This document shows, in pieces, positions 7,195-15,684 of a stretch of 33,738 nt of DNA; position 1 is the first letter of the stretch; the number at the start of each line of letters is the position of its first letter. Position numbers and translations under genes: made by a program. The notes below the pieces were generated by a model. It was not told the origin of the DNA. It saw only the letters and a list, made by a program, of their open reading frames with translations, and made no database searches. The DNA comes from Bacillota bacterium (GTDB lineage Bacteria; Bacillota; Clostridia; Lachnospirales; Lachnospiraceae). The stretch lies in contig JAUNGK010000009.1 in the NCBI GenBank assembly GCA_030524555.1, positions 1-33,738 of the forward strand, given 5' to 3'.

Positions 7195-9283
7195 AAGACC
7201 GCAGACCATTCACTTATCAGAGGATGAGCTTCTAACGAAGCTTCCCGGCCAGGTTGGCAGGGTTAGTCTGAATTATCAATTTTATCCCGGAGAGGATTTA
7301 TACAGTGACGGCGCAATTGAGGATGAAATACTTGGTATCGTGAAGGAAGCCTCCAGAGTGGAATATCCTGCAATTATTGAGGAAAGGAAGAGCTGGCCCA
7401 TACTGTATCATCTTTCACCGCTTAGAGGGAACATTGTAGACTGGCTGCCTGTTAAAGATAGCGATAAGGTGCTTGAAATCGGTGCGGGATGCGGTGCGAT
7501 TACGGAAAAGCTGTCTGAAAAGGCCGGGAAGGTCACCTGCGTGGATTTGTCTGCAAAGCGAAGCCTGATTAACGCATACAGAAATCAGGATCGCGATAAT
7601 ATTGAAATTTATGTGGGAAATTTCAGCGATATTGAACCGGTATTGGATACAGACTATGACTATGCCTGTTTAATTGGCGTGTTTGAGTATGGTCAGGCCT
7701 ATATTCATACCCAAACGCCCTATGAGGATTTTTTGAAGATTATGCAGAAGCATATTAAAAATAACGGGCGTATTGTAATTGCAATTGAAAATAAATTTGG
7801 ACTGAAATACTGGGCCGGCTGCAAGGAAGATCATACCGGGGTTTATTTTGACGGGTTAGAGGGGTATCCTGAGGGAGGAAATGCCAGAACCTTTACCCGT
7901 GCAGGCCTGGAAAAGATTTTCAAGGCTTGCGGTGTGGAGGAATATTCTTTTTATTATCCCTATCCGGATTATAAATTTCCTACTACCATTTTTTCTGATA
8001 AGAGGCTTCCGAATCAGGGAGAGTTAATTGATAACATGCGCAATTTTGACAGGGACAGGATGGTTCTGTTTAATGAAAAATATGTTTTTGACGGAATTAT
8101 CAGGGATAACCTTTTTGATCTTTTCTCCAATTCCTATATGGTCGTGCTTGGAGCAGCGCCCCAGGTCAGCTATGTGAAATATTCCAATGACAGGGCGCGG
8201 GAATATGAGCTTCGCACGGAAATTGCAGATACAAAGGATGGAAGGGCAGTCAGAAAGCTTCCAATGAATGAGGAGGCAGATGCTCATGTTGCAAGGATGG
8301 CCCGTTCCTATGAATTGTTAAAGAAGAGGTATGAGGGCAGCGGACTTTCTATTAATCCCTGCCGGCTGGCAGAGGATGGAAGATGCGTGGAGTTTCCCTT
8401 TGAGAAGGGCGTAACGTTGGAGGAGCTTTTGGATCAATGCCTGGAAAAAGACGATCTTCAGGAGTTTTACAGACTGTTTGACCTCTATTTTGAGCTGATT
8501 TCATATGGGGAGCAGCAGCCCGTTGCTGATTATGACTTGATTTTTGCCAATATACTGGTGGAAGGAGGCAGATGGACGGTCATTGACTATGAGTGGACAG
8601 TAGAAAGGCAGGTTCCCTCCTCGGAAATAGCCTTTCGTGCCATCTACTGCTATATACTGGAGGAAGAAAAGAGAAATAAAATAAATCTTGATTTGATTTT
8701 AAACAAACTGGGAATAAGCCAAAGCCAGGCAGAAGATTATCAGGAAAAGGAAGGACAATTCCAAAAGCAGGTAACAGGAAAGCGCAAGGCTATGGGAGAG
8801 CTTAGAGCTTTAATGGGAACCTATGCAGTTGATCCTAAAATGCTGATGGAACAGCAGCTTAAGAAAATTCTTGATCAAAGAATACAGGTGTATTTTGACA
8901 GGGGAAGCGGTTTTACGGAGGCGGATTCCGTTTATATACCAGATGTTTATCTCTCGGAAAATGTTTTGGAGGCAGAAATTCCGGTAGACGGGAATGTGAG
9001 AAACCTTCGAATTGATCCGGCGGACAGAAGCTGCATGGTTAAGATAGAGAGTCTCACCTTTAATGGAGAGGCGATTCCTTATCAAAAAAAGCTTGTGGAG
9101 ACCAACGGAAAGATTGTCAGGAAGGGCTGCTATCTTTTTGCAACACAGGATCCTAATATTTTAATCAGGATTTCACAGCTTTCCATGCAGGGAGAAAATA
9201 CGCTTAAGATCAGGATGGAGGTAGCCCCTGTATCAGAAGCTATGGCGGCAGAAATGGCTTGTGCAGTAAAAAAGTTATTTTAG
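7181..9283 (+). CDS. Methyltransferase / kinase-like / beta-domain fusion, candidate glycan chain-capping enzyme
   Basis: Start chosen at 7181 (MDNNKRPQ), preceded by AAGGAG at 7171-7176; an in-frame ATG at 7166 has no ribosome site. The 700-residue protein has a class I SAM-methyltransferase (KVLEIGAGCGAITEKL about 95-109, motif II VTCVDLSAKR, NGRIVIAIENKFGLKYWAG). A middle region ends in YDLIFANILVEGG then WTVIDYEWT (about 450-473), resembling the catalytic N and Asp-Glu of choline-kinase/APH folds, but the usual HxD His is not visible (DLIFAN). A beta-rich C-terminal domain follows (about 590-700). It overlaps the Wzt-like gene by 14 nt. WbdD, which caps E. coli O9a chains by methylation and phosphorylation, shares the methyltransferase-then-kinase order. 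Capping here is inferred; kinase activity is doubtful. Confidence 0.75.
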   Translation: MDNNKRPQTIHLSEDELLTKLPGQVGRVSLNYQFYPGEDLYSDGAIEDEILGIVKEASRVEYPAIIEERKSWPILYHLSPLRGNIVDWLPVKDSDKVLEIGAGCGAITEKLSEKAGKVTCVDLSAKRSLINAYRNQDRDNIEIYVGNFSDIEPVLDTDYDYACLIGVFEYGQAYIHTQTPYEDFLKIMQKHIKNNGRIVIAIENKFGLKYWAGCKEDHTGVYFDGLEGYPEGGNARTFTRAGLEKIFKACGVEEYSFYYPYPDYKFPTTIFSDKRLPNQGELIDNMRNFDRDRMVLFNEKYVFDGIIRDNLFDLFSNSYMVVLGAAPQVSYVKYSNDRAREYELRTEIADTKDGRAVRKLPMNEEADAHVARMARSYELLKKRYEGSGLSINPCRLAEDGRCVEFPFEKGVTLEELLDQCLEKDDLQEFYRLFDLYFELISYGEQQPVADYDLIFANILVEGGRWTVIDYEWTVERQVPSSEIAFRAIYCYILEEEKRNKINLDLILNKLGISQSQAEDYQEKEGQFQKQVTGKRKAMGELRALMGTYAVDPKMLMEQQLKKILDQRIQVYFDRGSGFTEADSVYIPDVYLSENVLEAEIPVDGNVRNLRIDPADRSCMVKIESLTFNGEAIPYQKKLVETNGKIVRKGCYLFATQDPNILIRISQLSMQGENTLKIRMEVAPVSEAMAAEMACAVKKLF

Positions 9284-9327
9284 AATAAAGAGCTTTCATT
9301 TATGATTTGAGTGATTTAAGGCGGGGA

Positions 9328-11556
9328 ATGACAGTGACATCATTAAAGCAAAGTGTCAAGCAGATATTGATTTGCAGACAGCATAAAAAATATGAGAAGG
9401 AAGTTAAAAGTAAAAATCTTTCGTATGATGAATGGATTAAAGCACAGGAGAGTATGCTTGGAATTGATTCCTCTATTGCTTTTAATGACGAAAAAAGTCT
9501 GACAAATGATTTCCTGGAGCAGATTTATGGAGGAGAAAAATTGGAAAATGAAGGAAATCATTCAGAATTTGACACCTCTTGTCGAAAAATGGAAGTTTGG
9601 GATAAAAATTGCAATGACCGGAAGAAAAATTTTATTTTGCAGCTTTCCGTTTCCATGTTGATAAAAAATTGTGATGCAGTTTTGAAAAATTGCAGAGCTG
9701 ATGTTATTTTAATAACGATGTATAAGGGAGAAGTCAGCAAAATAGCGTACCCACTTATATGGGAGCAGTTTCAAAAAGATAAAAATTTAATCCTGATTTA
9801 CGGTGATGAAGATATACGGACAGAGAAGGAGAGAACGGCGCCTTGGTTTAAGCCGGACTGGTCGCCGGACAGATTTCTGTCCTGCTTTTATTTTGGCGGT
9901 CTCATAGCAGTTCGAAGAGAGGCTTTGGAAAGGGCATGGAAAGAGCTTCGGAATGCCGGACCTGCTGACGGGATGGAAGAGGCCAGGGGCGGCAGGGAAG
10001 CGCTGTATCTGTTATTGTATGAGATGATCAGGCTTTACGGAGGCTTTTCAAAAAGAAGTGATGGTATAAGAAATGATGATGAAACGGTACCGGTGGCTCA
10101 TATCAGGCAGGTTTTGTTTCACAGCCGGAGCCTTGGTTATGATCAGATATGCGAGCTTAAGCTGCCGGATGAAATACAACATATGCCGATAGAGCAGATT
10201 TGTAAAGATGCAGAGGGAGAGAATGGAAATACGGTATCTGTTATTATTCCTTCTAAAGACAATCCCAAGGTATTGCTTCACTGTATTCATTCTCTCATAG
10301 AGAGAACACTGTTTCATGGTTCGATGGAAATTATTGTGGTGGACAACGGAAGTAGTGAAGAGAACAGGCGTCTGATCAGCGAAGAACTGGAGAAGCTTAG
10401 CAGAGGTAATAATATCGTACGTTATTTATATGAACCTATGGATTTTAATTTTTCGGTGATGTGCAATTTGGGAGCCAGGCAGGCCAGCGGCGGTCTGTTG
10501 CTGTTTCTAAATGACGATATGGAGATTATCCAGCCAAACTGGCTTGAGCTTATGACGCAGAAAGCGCTTCTTAGCTATGTGGGGGCCGTGGGGGCAAAGC
10601 TGTTATATCCTGATACGTCTGTTATTCAACATGCCGGCATAACCAATCTTCGCGTGGGACCGGCACATAAGCTGCAGTTTTTAAGTGATGAACAGAATCA
10701 TTATTATGGAATGAACCGGGGAGTTCATAACATGCTGGCGGCAACAGGAGCCTGCCTGATGATGAGACGGCAGGTATTTTGGCAGGCCGGAGGCTTTAGC
10801 CCGGAGCTTGCAGTGGCTTTTAATGATGTGGATTTATGCTATACAGTTTATGAGCTGGGATATTATAATGTAGTGAGAAATGATGTGGTGCTTTATCATC
10901 ATGAATCCTTAAGCAGAGGAAAGGACGGGGAGTCCGAGGAGAAGCAGCAGAGGCTTCTTCGGGAAAAGGATATTCTCTACCGCAGGCATCAGGGACTGTA
11001 TGGAAGGGATCCCTTTTACCATCCCTATCTAACCACCGATATGCTGGAGGCAGAATATTCTCCTGCAAGCCGGTATCAGGTAACGCTGGATATGCCATGG
11101 TCTAAGGTGGAGGATTGCGAAAAGCTGATTGGGAGTGCAAGGTATGATCAATGTCTGGTGGTAGGCATGGAGTGTGCCATGGATATCTATAAATGGAAAT
11201 ACGGCGTAGATGCTTCTGAAAAGGACGGAAGCGTAAGTCCCGATGATATGGGATATTATTTTCAGGGATATTCCTTTGTGATTGGATCTGATAACGCATG
11301 TTACAAAAAGACGCTTTTGCTGAAAAACAGGGATAATGACAGGGTTTTTGCCATCTCCGTGGACAACCGCTACCGGCAGGATATTAAAAACAACCTGGCA
11401 GATCAGCTAAATGTAGATTTAACCGGTTATGCTGCTAAGGTGCGGGCGGATATGCTGCCAAAGGGGAGCTATCAGTTCGGTATGTTGGCGGAGGATCAAT
11501 GCTCCAGGCTGAAGCTGGTGAATTGGAGTAACTGGACGCTGGAGGTTAATAGATAA
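9328..11556 (+). CDS. GT2 glycosyltransferase with degenerate N-terminal GT domain and C-terminal beta domain
   Basis: Start set at ATG 9328 after AAGGCGGGG; a TTG at 9307 has no ribosome site. The 742-residue protein keeps one full GT2 domain (about 300-560: TVSVIIPSKDNPKVLL, DNGSSEENRRL, FLNDDMEI as the metal site, VGAVGAKLLYPD, AFNDVDLCYTVYELGYY), the type annotated as rhamnosyltransferase in related loci. Residues 1-290 retain only traces of another GT2 domain: the acceptor-half LIYGDEDIRTEKER and WFKPDWSPDRFL are present, but the N-terminal VxVIIPxY nucleotide-binding strand is not. A further beta-rich segment (about 565-742) follows. The first 500 nt are clearly more AT-rich than the rest. 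It probably adds one sugar of the repeat; donor and linkage cannot be read. Confidence 0.85.
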   Translation: MTVTSLKQSVKQILICRQHKKYEKEVKSKNLSYDEWIKAQESMLGIDSSIAFNDEKSLTNDFLEQIYGGEKLENEGNHSEFDTSCRKMEVWDKNCNDRKKNFILQLSVSMLIKNCDAVLKNCRADVILITMYKGEVSKIAYPLIWEQFQKDKNLILIYGDEDIRTEKERTAPWFKPDWSPDRFLSCFYFGGLIAVRREALERAWKELRNAGPADGMEEARGGREALYLLLYEMIRLYGGFSKRSDGIRNDDETVPVAHIRQVLFHSRSLGYDQICELKLPDEIQHMPIEQICKDAEGENGNTVSVIIPSKDNPKVLLHCIHSLIERTLFHGSMEIIVVDNGSSEENRRLISEELEKLSRGNNIVRYLYEPMDFNFSVMCNLGARQASGGLLLFLNDDMEIIQPNWLELMTQKALLSYVGAVGAKLLYPDTSVIQHAGITNLRVGPAHKLQFLSDEQNHYYGMNRGVHNMLAATGACLMMRRQVFWQAGGFSPELAVAFNDVDLCYTVYELGYYNVVRNDVVLYHHESLSRGKDGESEEKQQRLLREKDILYRRHQGLYGRDPFYHPYLTTDMLEAEYSPASRYQVTLDMPWSKVEDCEKLIGSARYDQCLVVGMECAMDIYKWKYGVDASEKDGSVSPDDMGYYFQGYSFVIGSDNACYKKTLLLKNRDNDRVFAISVDNRYRQDIKNNLADQLNVDLTGYAAKVRADMLPKGSYQFGMLAEDQCSRLKLVNWSNWTLEVNR

Positions 11557-11557
11557 A

Positions 11558-11775
11558 TATAGATCATTGCGAAATGGAAAATTATGAGAATATTCAGACA
11601 GTATATTCCGCTCAAATCCTGTTACGCCAAGCGTTTCAATGAGCCTCAGAGATTAAAAACGTGTTCAGCAGAGGCTTCCACGTTTTTATGAGTCTCATTT
11701 CCACGGCGTATAAGGCTTTTCGCATAATATATTGTCTGAATATTCGGCAAGTTTGCCAGTTTCGCAATGATCTGT
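11558..11775 (+). repeat. 218-bp imperfect inverted repeat (MITE-like element)
   Basis: Almost the whole gap between two glycosyltransferase genes folds back on itself. Paired blocks are 11561-11574 with 11760-11773 (14/14), 11588-11600 with 11733-11745 (13/13), 11602-11607 with 11726-11731, 11623-11628 with 11705-11710, and 11654-11663 with 11679-11688 (10/10), leaving a 15-nt loop. GATAAA occurs immediately outside both ends (11552-11557 and 11776-11781), compatible with a target-site duplication; the left copy contains the stop codon of the upstream gene. No ORF or transposase is inside. It could be a miniature transposable element or, if transcribed, a very long RNA hairpin before the next gene. 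Confidence 0.8.
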
Positions 11776-11801
11776 GATAAAGGGAAAGGAGCATAATCAG
11801 A

Positions 11802-13781
11802 ATGGCTGATTTCAATAATGATGATTCCATAGATTACCGTCAGGCTTATGAGAAGGAGCATCTTCGCAATGCGGATCTGGCGGGGCGTGTAGCCGATCTG
11901 GAAGCGAAATGCGATGACCTGGATTTCAAACTAAACAGGATTAAGAACAATCCTTTGTGGAAAATGTCTGCGCCTTTAAGGAGGGGCATGCATTTTATTC
12001 TGCGGCAGAGAACAAGGCTTAAAAACTGCGGAAATCTGCGCGGCGTGATTGCCAAGCTGAAATACAAAAGGATTGAGCGTAAGGCCATGGAACGCTACGG
12101 CACAGCCAGCTTTCCTGCGCCGGAGGAAGCCCAGGCACAAAGAAACGCCAGGTTTCCGAGAATGGTTAAAATCAGTATTCTGGTGCCCCTGTACAATACG
12201 CCGGAGGAATTTTTGCGGGAGATGATCGAATCCGTTACCGCGCAGACCTATGAGAATTGGGAGCTTTGTCTGGCAGACGGGTCCGATGGGGAGCATGAAA
12301 ACGTAGGACGGATTGTAAAGGAATATCAGGACAGGGACCAAAAGGGCAGGATTGTTTATAAGAAGCTGGATAAAAATGAGGGTATCTCCGGCAATACCAA
12401 TCAGTGTCTTACCCTTGCCACGGGAGAATATATCGGTCTTTTTGACCATGACGACATTTTACATCCAAGCGTGCTTTACGAATATGTAAAGGTAATCAAT
12501 GAACAAGGAGCCGATTACATATATTGTGATGAGACCACCTTTAAGAGCGGCGATATCAACAAGATGCTGACCATGCATTTTAAGCCGGATTATGCCATAG
12601 ATAATCTTCGGGCCAACAATTATATCTGTCATTTCAGTGTGTTTGCCAGAGAGCTTTTGGACGGCACGGAGCTGTTTCGTTCCAGATTTGACGGAAGTCA
12701 GGATCACGATATGATTTTACGGTTGACCGACAGGGCAAGGTGCGTGGTGCATGTGCCCAAGCTCCTGTACTATTGGAGAAGCCATCCGGGCAGCGTAGCT
12801 GCCGACATAGGGGCCAAGCCTTATGCTATAGAAGCGGCCAAGGGAGCGGTGGCAGATCATTTGAGAAGACATGGCTTTGAGCATTTTCAGATTACCTCTA
12901 CCAGAGCCTTTGAGACCATATTTAAAATCCGCTATCAGATTATCGGAAGTCCTTTGATTTCCATTATTATTGCCAACAAGGATCATGCGGAGGACTTAAA
13001 AAGATGCGTTTCCTCGATTTTGGAAAAGTCTACCTATGAAAATTTTGAGATTATTATCGTGGAAAACGGAAGTACCAAGCAGAGTATTTTCGACTATTAC
13101 CAGGAATTAAAGGAAAATCCCAGGATTCAAATTGTAACCTTTGAAGGGGCATTTAACTATTCTGCGGTGAATAATCTGGGAGCCCGGCATGCAAAGGGCG
13201 AGTATTTGCTGCTTCTGAACAATGATACCCAGGTAATTACCGTCAACTGGATGGAGGAGCTTCTTATGTATGCCCAGAGACCAGATGTGGGAGCGGTGGG
13301 AGCCAAGCTTTACTATGCGGATAAGACCATTCAGCATGCGGGAGTGGTATTGGGACTGGGAGCGCACCGGACGGCAGGGCATAGTCATTACGGACAGCAC
13401 AGAGATAATCTGGGCTATATGGGAAGGCTTTGCTATGCCCAGGATGTGTCGGCGGTAACCGGAGCCTGCCTGTTGGTAAAGAAAGCGCTGTTTGATCAGG
13501 CGGGGGGATTGGATGAGTCCTTTGCCATTTCCCTGAATGATGTAGATTTCTGCTTAAAGCTGCGTCAAATGGGATATTTAAATGTGTTTACGCCGTTTGC
13601 GGAGCTTTATCATTTAGAGTCTGTTTCAAGGGGACTGGATGATAATGGAGAAAAGGCACAGCGCTATAACAGAGAGTCTGAACAGTTCCGCAACAAGTGG
13701 AAGGAAGCGCTTGATAAGGGAGATCCTTATTACAATCCTAACTTTTCGTTAGACAGAAGTGACTTTGCTTTGAAAATATAG
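11802..13781 (+). CDS. Two-domain GT2 glycosyltransferase with N-terminal coiled coil
   Basis: A 659-residue protein with two apparently intact GT2 domains. Domain 1 starts at about 123 (KISILVPLYNTPEEF), with LFDHDDILHP (DxD, about 213), YIYCDETTF and NYICHFSVF. Domain 2 starts at about 384 (LISIIIANKDHAEDL), with LLLLNNDTQVI (about 470), VGAVGAKLYY, TIQHAGVV and LNDVDFCLKLRQMGY. Residues about 15-50 (EKEHLRNADLAGRVADLEAK) look coiled-coil and may mediate assembly. The start follows AAGGAG at 11786-11791, directly after the inverted-repeat element. Two active sites suggest it adds two sugars, or alternates linkages in a polymer. Domain 2 resembles rhamnosyltransferases, in keeping with the rfb genes, but the donor is inferred. 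Confidence 0.92.
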   Translation: MADFNNDDSIDYRQAYEKEHLRNADLAGRVADLEAKCDDLDFKLNRIKNNPLWKMSAPLRRGMHFILRQRTRLKNCGNLRGVIAKLKYKRIERKAMERYGTASFPAPEEAQAQRNARFPRMVKISILVPLYNTPEEFLREMIESVTAQTYENWELCLADGSDGEHENVGRIVKEYQDRDQKGRIVYKKLDKNEGISGNTNQCLTLATGEYIGLFDHDDILHPSVLYEYVKVINEQGADYIYCDETTFKSGDINKMLTMHFKPDYAIDNLRANNYICHFSVFARELLDGTELFRSRFDGSQDHDMILRLTDRARCVVHVPKLLYYWRSHPGSVAADIGAKPYAIEAAKGAVADHLRRHGFEHFQITSTRAFETIFKIRYQIIGSPLISIIIANKDHAEDLKRCVSSILEKSTYENFEIIIVENGSTKQSIFDYYQELKENPRIQIVTFEGAFNYSAVNNLGARHAKGEYLLLLNNDTQVITVNWMEELLMYAQRPDVGAVGAKLYYADKTIQHAGVVLGLGAHRTAGHSHYGQHRDNLGYMGRLCYAQDVSAVTGACLLVKKALFDQAGGLDESFAISLNDVDFCLKLRQMGYLNVFTPFAELYHLESVSRGLDDNGEKAQRYNRESEQFRNKWKEALDKGDPYYNPNFSLDRSDFALKI

Positions 13782-13798
13782 CCATATTGTGGTAAACT
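13770..13798 (+). promoter_or_regulatory. Sigma-A promoter for phosphoglucomutase
   Basis: TTGAAA (13770-13775), 17 nt, then TAAACT (13793-13798) with an extended TGg. The -35 box lies in the last codons of the upstream glycosyltransferase. It resembles the rfbA promoter around the -10 (TTGTGGTAAACT against TTGTGGTATACT). It gives pgm expression independent of the glycan operon. Confidence 0.65.
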
Positions 13799-13880
13799 AT
13801 ATAGGACTGGTCTGGTGAAGGCGAAAGAGTTTTTCATCAGAGGTTTATAAATATCATTTAAAAGACTAGGAGGTAGGAAA

Positions 13881-15602
13881 ATGGGCTACAAAGAGCAGTA
13901 TGAATTTTGGCTTACGGATGCTTACTTTGATGAGAAGACCAGAGAAGAACTCAAAGGTATTGAAGGAAACGAAAAGGAAATAGAAGACCGCTTCTATAAG
14001 GAGCTTGAATTCGGTACGGGCGGACTAAGAGGCGTTATAGGTGCAGGAACCAATCGTATGAATATTTATACGGTAAGAAAGGCTACTCAGGGTCTTGCTA
14101 ATTATATTATCAGTCAGGGCGGAAAGGATCGCGGCGTAGCGATTGCCTATGACTCCAGAAGAATGTCACCTGAATTTGCAGATGAGGCAGCTCTTTGTCT
14201 TGCAGCTAACGGAATCAAGGCTTATGTGTTTGACGCACTTCGTCCTACGCCTGAGCTTTCCTTTGCACTTCGTACGCTGGGCTGCATTTCCGGTATTGTG
14301 ATCACGGCAAGCCACAATCCTCCGGAGTATAACGGATATAAGGCTTACTGGGAGGATGGCGCCCAGGTAACGGCTCCCAGAGATAAGGAGATCATTACAG
14401 AGGTTAAGAACGTTACCGATTATCATCAGGTGAAAACCATGGACAAGGCCGAGGCAGTAAAGCAGGGACTGTATCAGGTGATCGGCAAGGAAATTGATGA
14501 TGCATATATGGAAGAATTAAAGAAACAGATTATTCATCCTGACATTATTAAGGAGGTGGCAGACGACATTCGTATTGTTTATTCGCCCTTCCATGGAACC
14601 GGAAATGTGCCTGTAAGAAGGATTCTTTCTGAGCTGGGCTTTAAGCATGTATATGTGGTTCCCGAGCAGGAGCTTCCTGATCCTGATTTTACTACGTTGG
14701 AGTATCCGAATCCCGAGGATCCCAAGGCATTTACCCTGGCTCTTAAGCTGGCTAAGGAAAAGAATGCGGATATTGTCCTTGCAACCGACCCGGATGCGGA
14801 CAGACTGGGAATTTATGCTTTGGATTCCAAAACAGGCGAGTATATGCCTTTTACCGGAAATATGTCAGGAATGCTGATTGCGGAATATATTTTAAGAGAG
14901 AGAACTGCTACCGGTACCATGCCCGAAAATCCGGCTCTGGTTACCACTATTGTTACTACTAATATGGCAAGAGCTATTGCTAATCAGTATCATGTGAAAT
15001 TTATCGAGGTTTTAACGGGATTTAAGTATATCGGTGAGCAGATTAAATTCTTTGAGCAGAGCGGCTCTAACAACTATGTATTCGGTTTGGAGGAGAGCTA
15101 CGGATGCCTGGCAGGAACTCATGCAAGAGATAAGGATGCGGTTGTAGCGGTTATGTGTCTGTGTGAGGTGGCTGCATGGTGCAAGAAGAACGGCATTACC
15201 GTTTGGGATCAGATGTTAAAGCTTTATGAACAGTACGGATATTTTAAGGAAACACAGTATGCAATTACTCTTAAGGGTATTGACGGTTCCAAACAGATTG
15301 CGGAGATGATGGATAAGCTTCGCAGCAATCCTCCTAAAAGCTTTGGCGAGCTTACTGTAAAGGAACTTCGCGATTATGACAGGGATGTTACAACCAATAT
15401 GGAAACCGGTGAGCAGACACCTACCGGGCTGCCTAAATCAAATGTACTTTATTTTGATCTCACCAATGATTCATGGTGCTGCGCACGTCCTTCAGGTACG
15501 GAACCTAAGATTAAATTCTATATGGGTGTAAAGGGAACCGGTCTTGAGGATGCGGCTGATAAGGTGGAGAAGCTTACCGAGGCATTAAAATCTTATCTGT
15601 AA
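13881..15602 (+). CDS. Phosphoglucomutase/phosphomannomutase (alpha-D-phosphohexomutase)
   Basis: Interconverts glucose-6-phosphate and glucose-1-phosphate (possibly also mannose phosphates), supplying RfbA with substrate. The 573-residue protein has the four-domain family landmarks: the phosphoserine loop TASHNPPEYNGYKAYW (Ser near 143), the metal-binding DPDADRLG (about 303), the sugar-binding EESYGCLAGTHARDKDA and the phosphate-binding RPSGTEPKIKFYMG (about 536). Its length fits the PgcA-type Firmicute enzymes. A strong AGGAGG site precedes the ATG. It has its own promoter and is followed by a hairpin, so it behaves as a housekeeping cistron placed inside the glycan locus. Sugar specificity cannot be decided from sequence. 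Confidence 0.93.
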   Translation: MGYKEQYEFWLTDAYFDEKTREELKGIEGNEKEIEDRFYKELEFGTGGLRGVIGAGTNRMNIYTVRKATQGLANYIISQGGKDRGVAIAYDSRRMSPEFADEAALCLAANGIKAYVFDALRPTPELSFALRTLGCISGIVITASHNPPEYNGYKAYWEDGAQVTAPRDKEIITEVKNVTDYHQVKTMDKAEAVKQGLYQVIGKEIDDAYMEELKKQIIHPDIIKEVADDIRIVYSPFHGTGNVPVRRILSELGFKHVYVVPEQELPDPDFTTLEYPNPEDPKAFTLALKLAKEKNADIVLATDPDADRLGIYALDSKTGEYMPFTGNMSGMLIAEYILRERTATGTMPENPALVTTIVTTNMARAIANQYHVKFIEVLTGFKYIGEQIKFFEQSGSNNYVFGLEESYGCLAGTHARDKDAVVAVMCLCEVAAWCKKNGITVWDQMLKLYEQYGYFKETQYAITLKGIDGSKQIAEMMDKLRSNPPKSFGELTVKELRDYDRDVTTNMETGEQTPTGLPKSNVLYFDLTNDSWCCARPSGTEPKIKFYMGVKGTGLEDAADKVEKLTEALKSYL

Positions 15603-15625
15603 AGGTTAAAAGATTTTGAAAAATA

Positions 15626-15658
15626 GAAATCGCCCTGATGTATGCTCAGGGCGATTTC
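15626..15658 (+). terminator. Hairpin after phosphoglucomutase
   Basis: A perfect 13-bp GC-rich stem (15626-15638 with 15646-15658) with a 7-nt loop, 24 nt after the pgm stop. No T-run follows (CTGTATATGG), so it may act as a weak terminator or as an mRNA-stabilising or processing structure. Confidence 0.55.
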
Positions 15659-15684
15659 CTGTATATGGCCGAAATGTCGGCAGT

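Noticed and set aside
9307..9327. TTG at 9307 as the start of the glycosyltransferase
   Set aside because: No ribosome site upstream, whereas ATG 9328 has an AAGGCGGGG stretch before it.
11753..11781. Outward promoter at the end of the inverted repeat (TTGCCA, 17 nt, GATAAA)
   Set aside because: The transcript would begin inside the ribosome site of the next gene, and the -10 is poor.
11636..11861. Two overlapping minus-strand ORFs of 64 and 71 residues
   Set aside because: They run through the inverted repeat and into the opposite strand of a real gene; no ribosome site or recognisable protein.
15616..15644. Promoter TTGAAA with TATGCT after phosphoglucomutase
   Set aside because: The spacer would be 19 nt and the -10 lies inside the hairpin; too weak to call.
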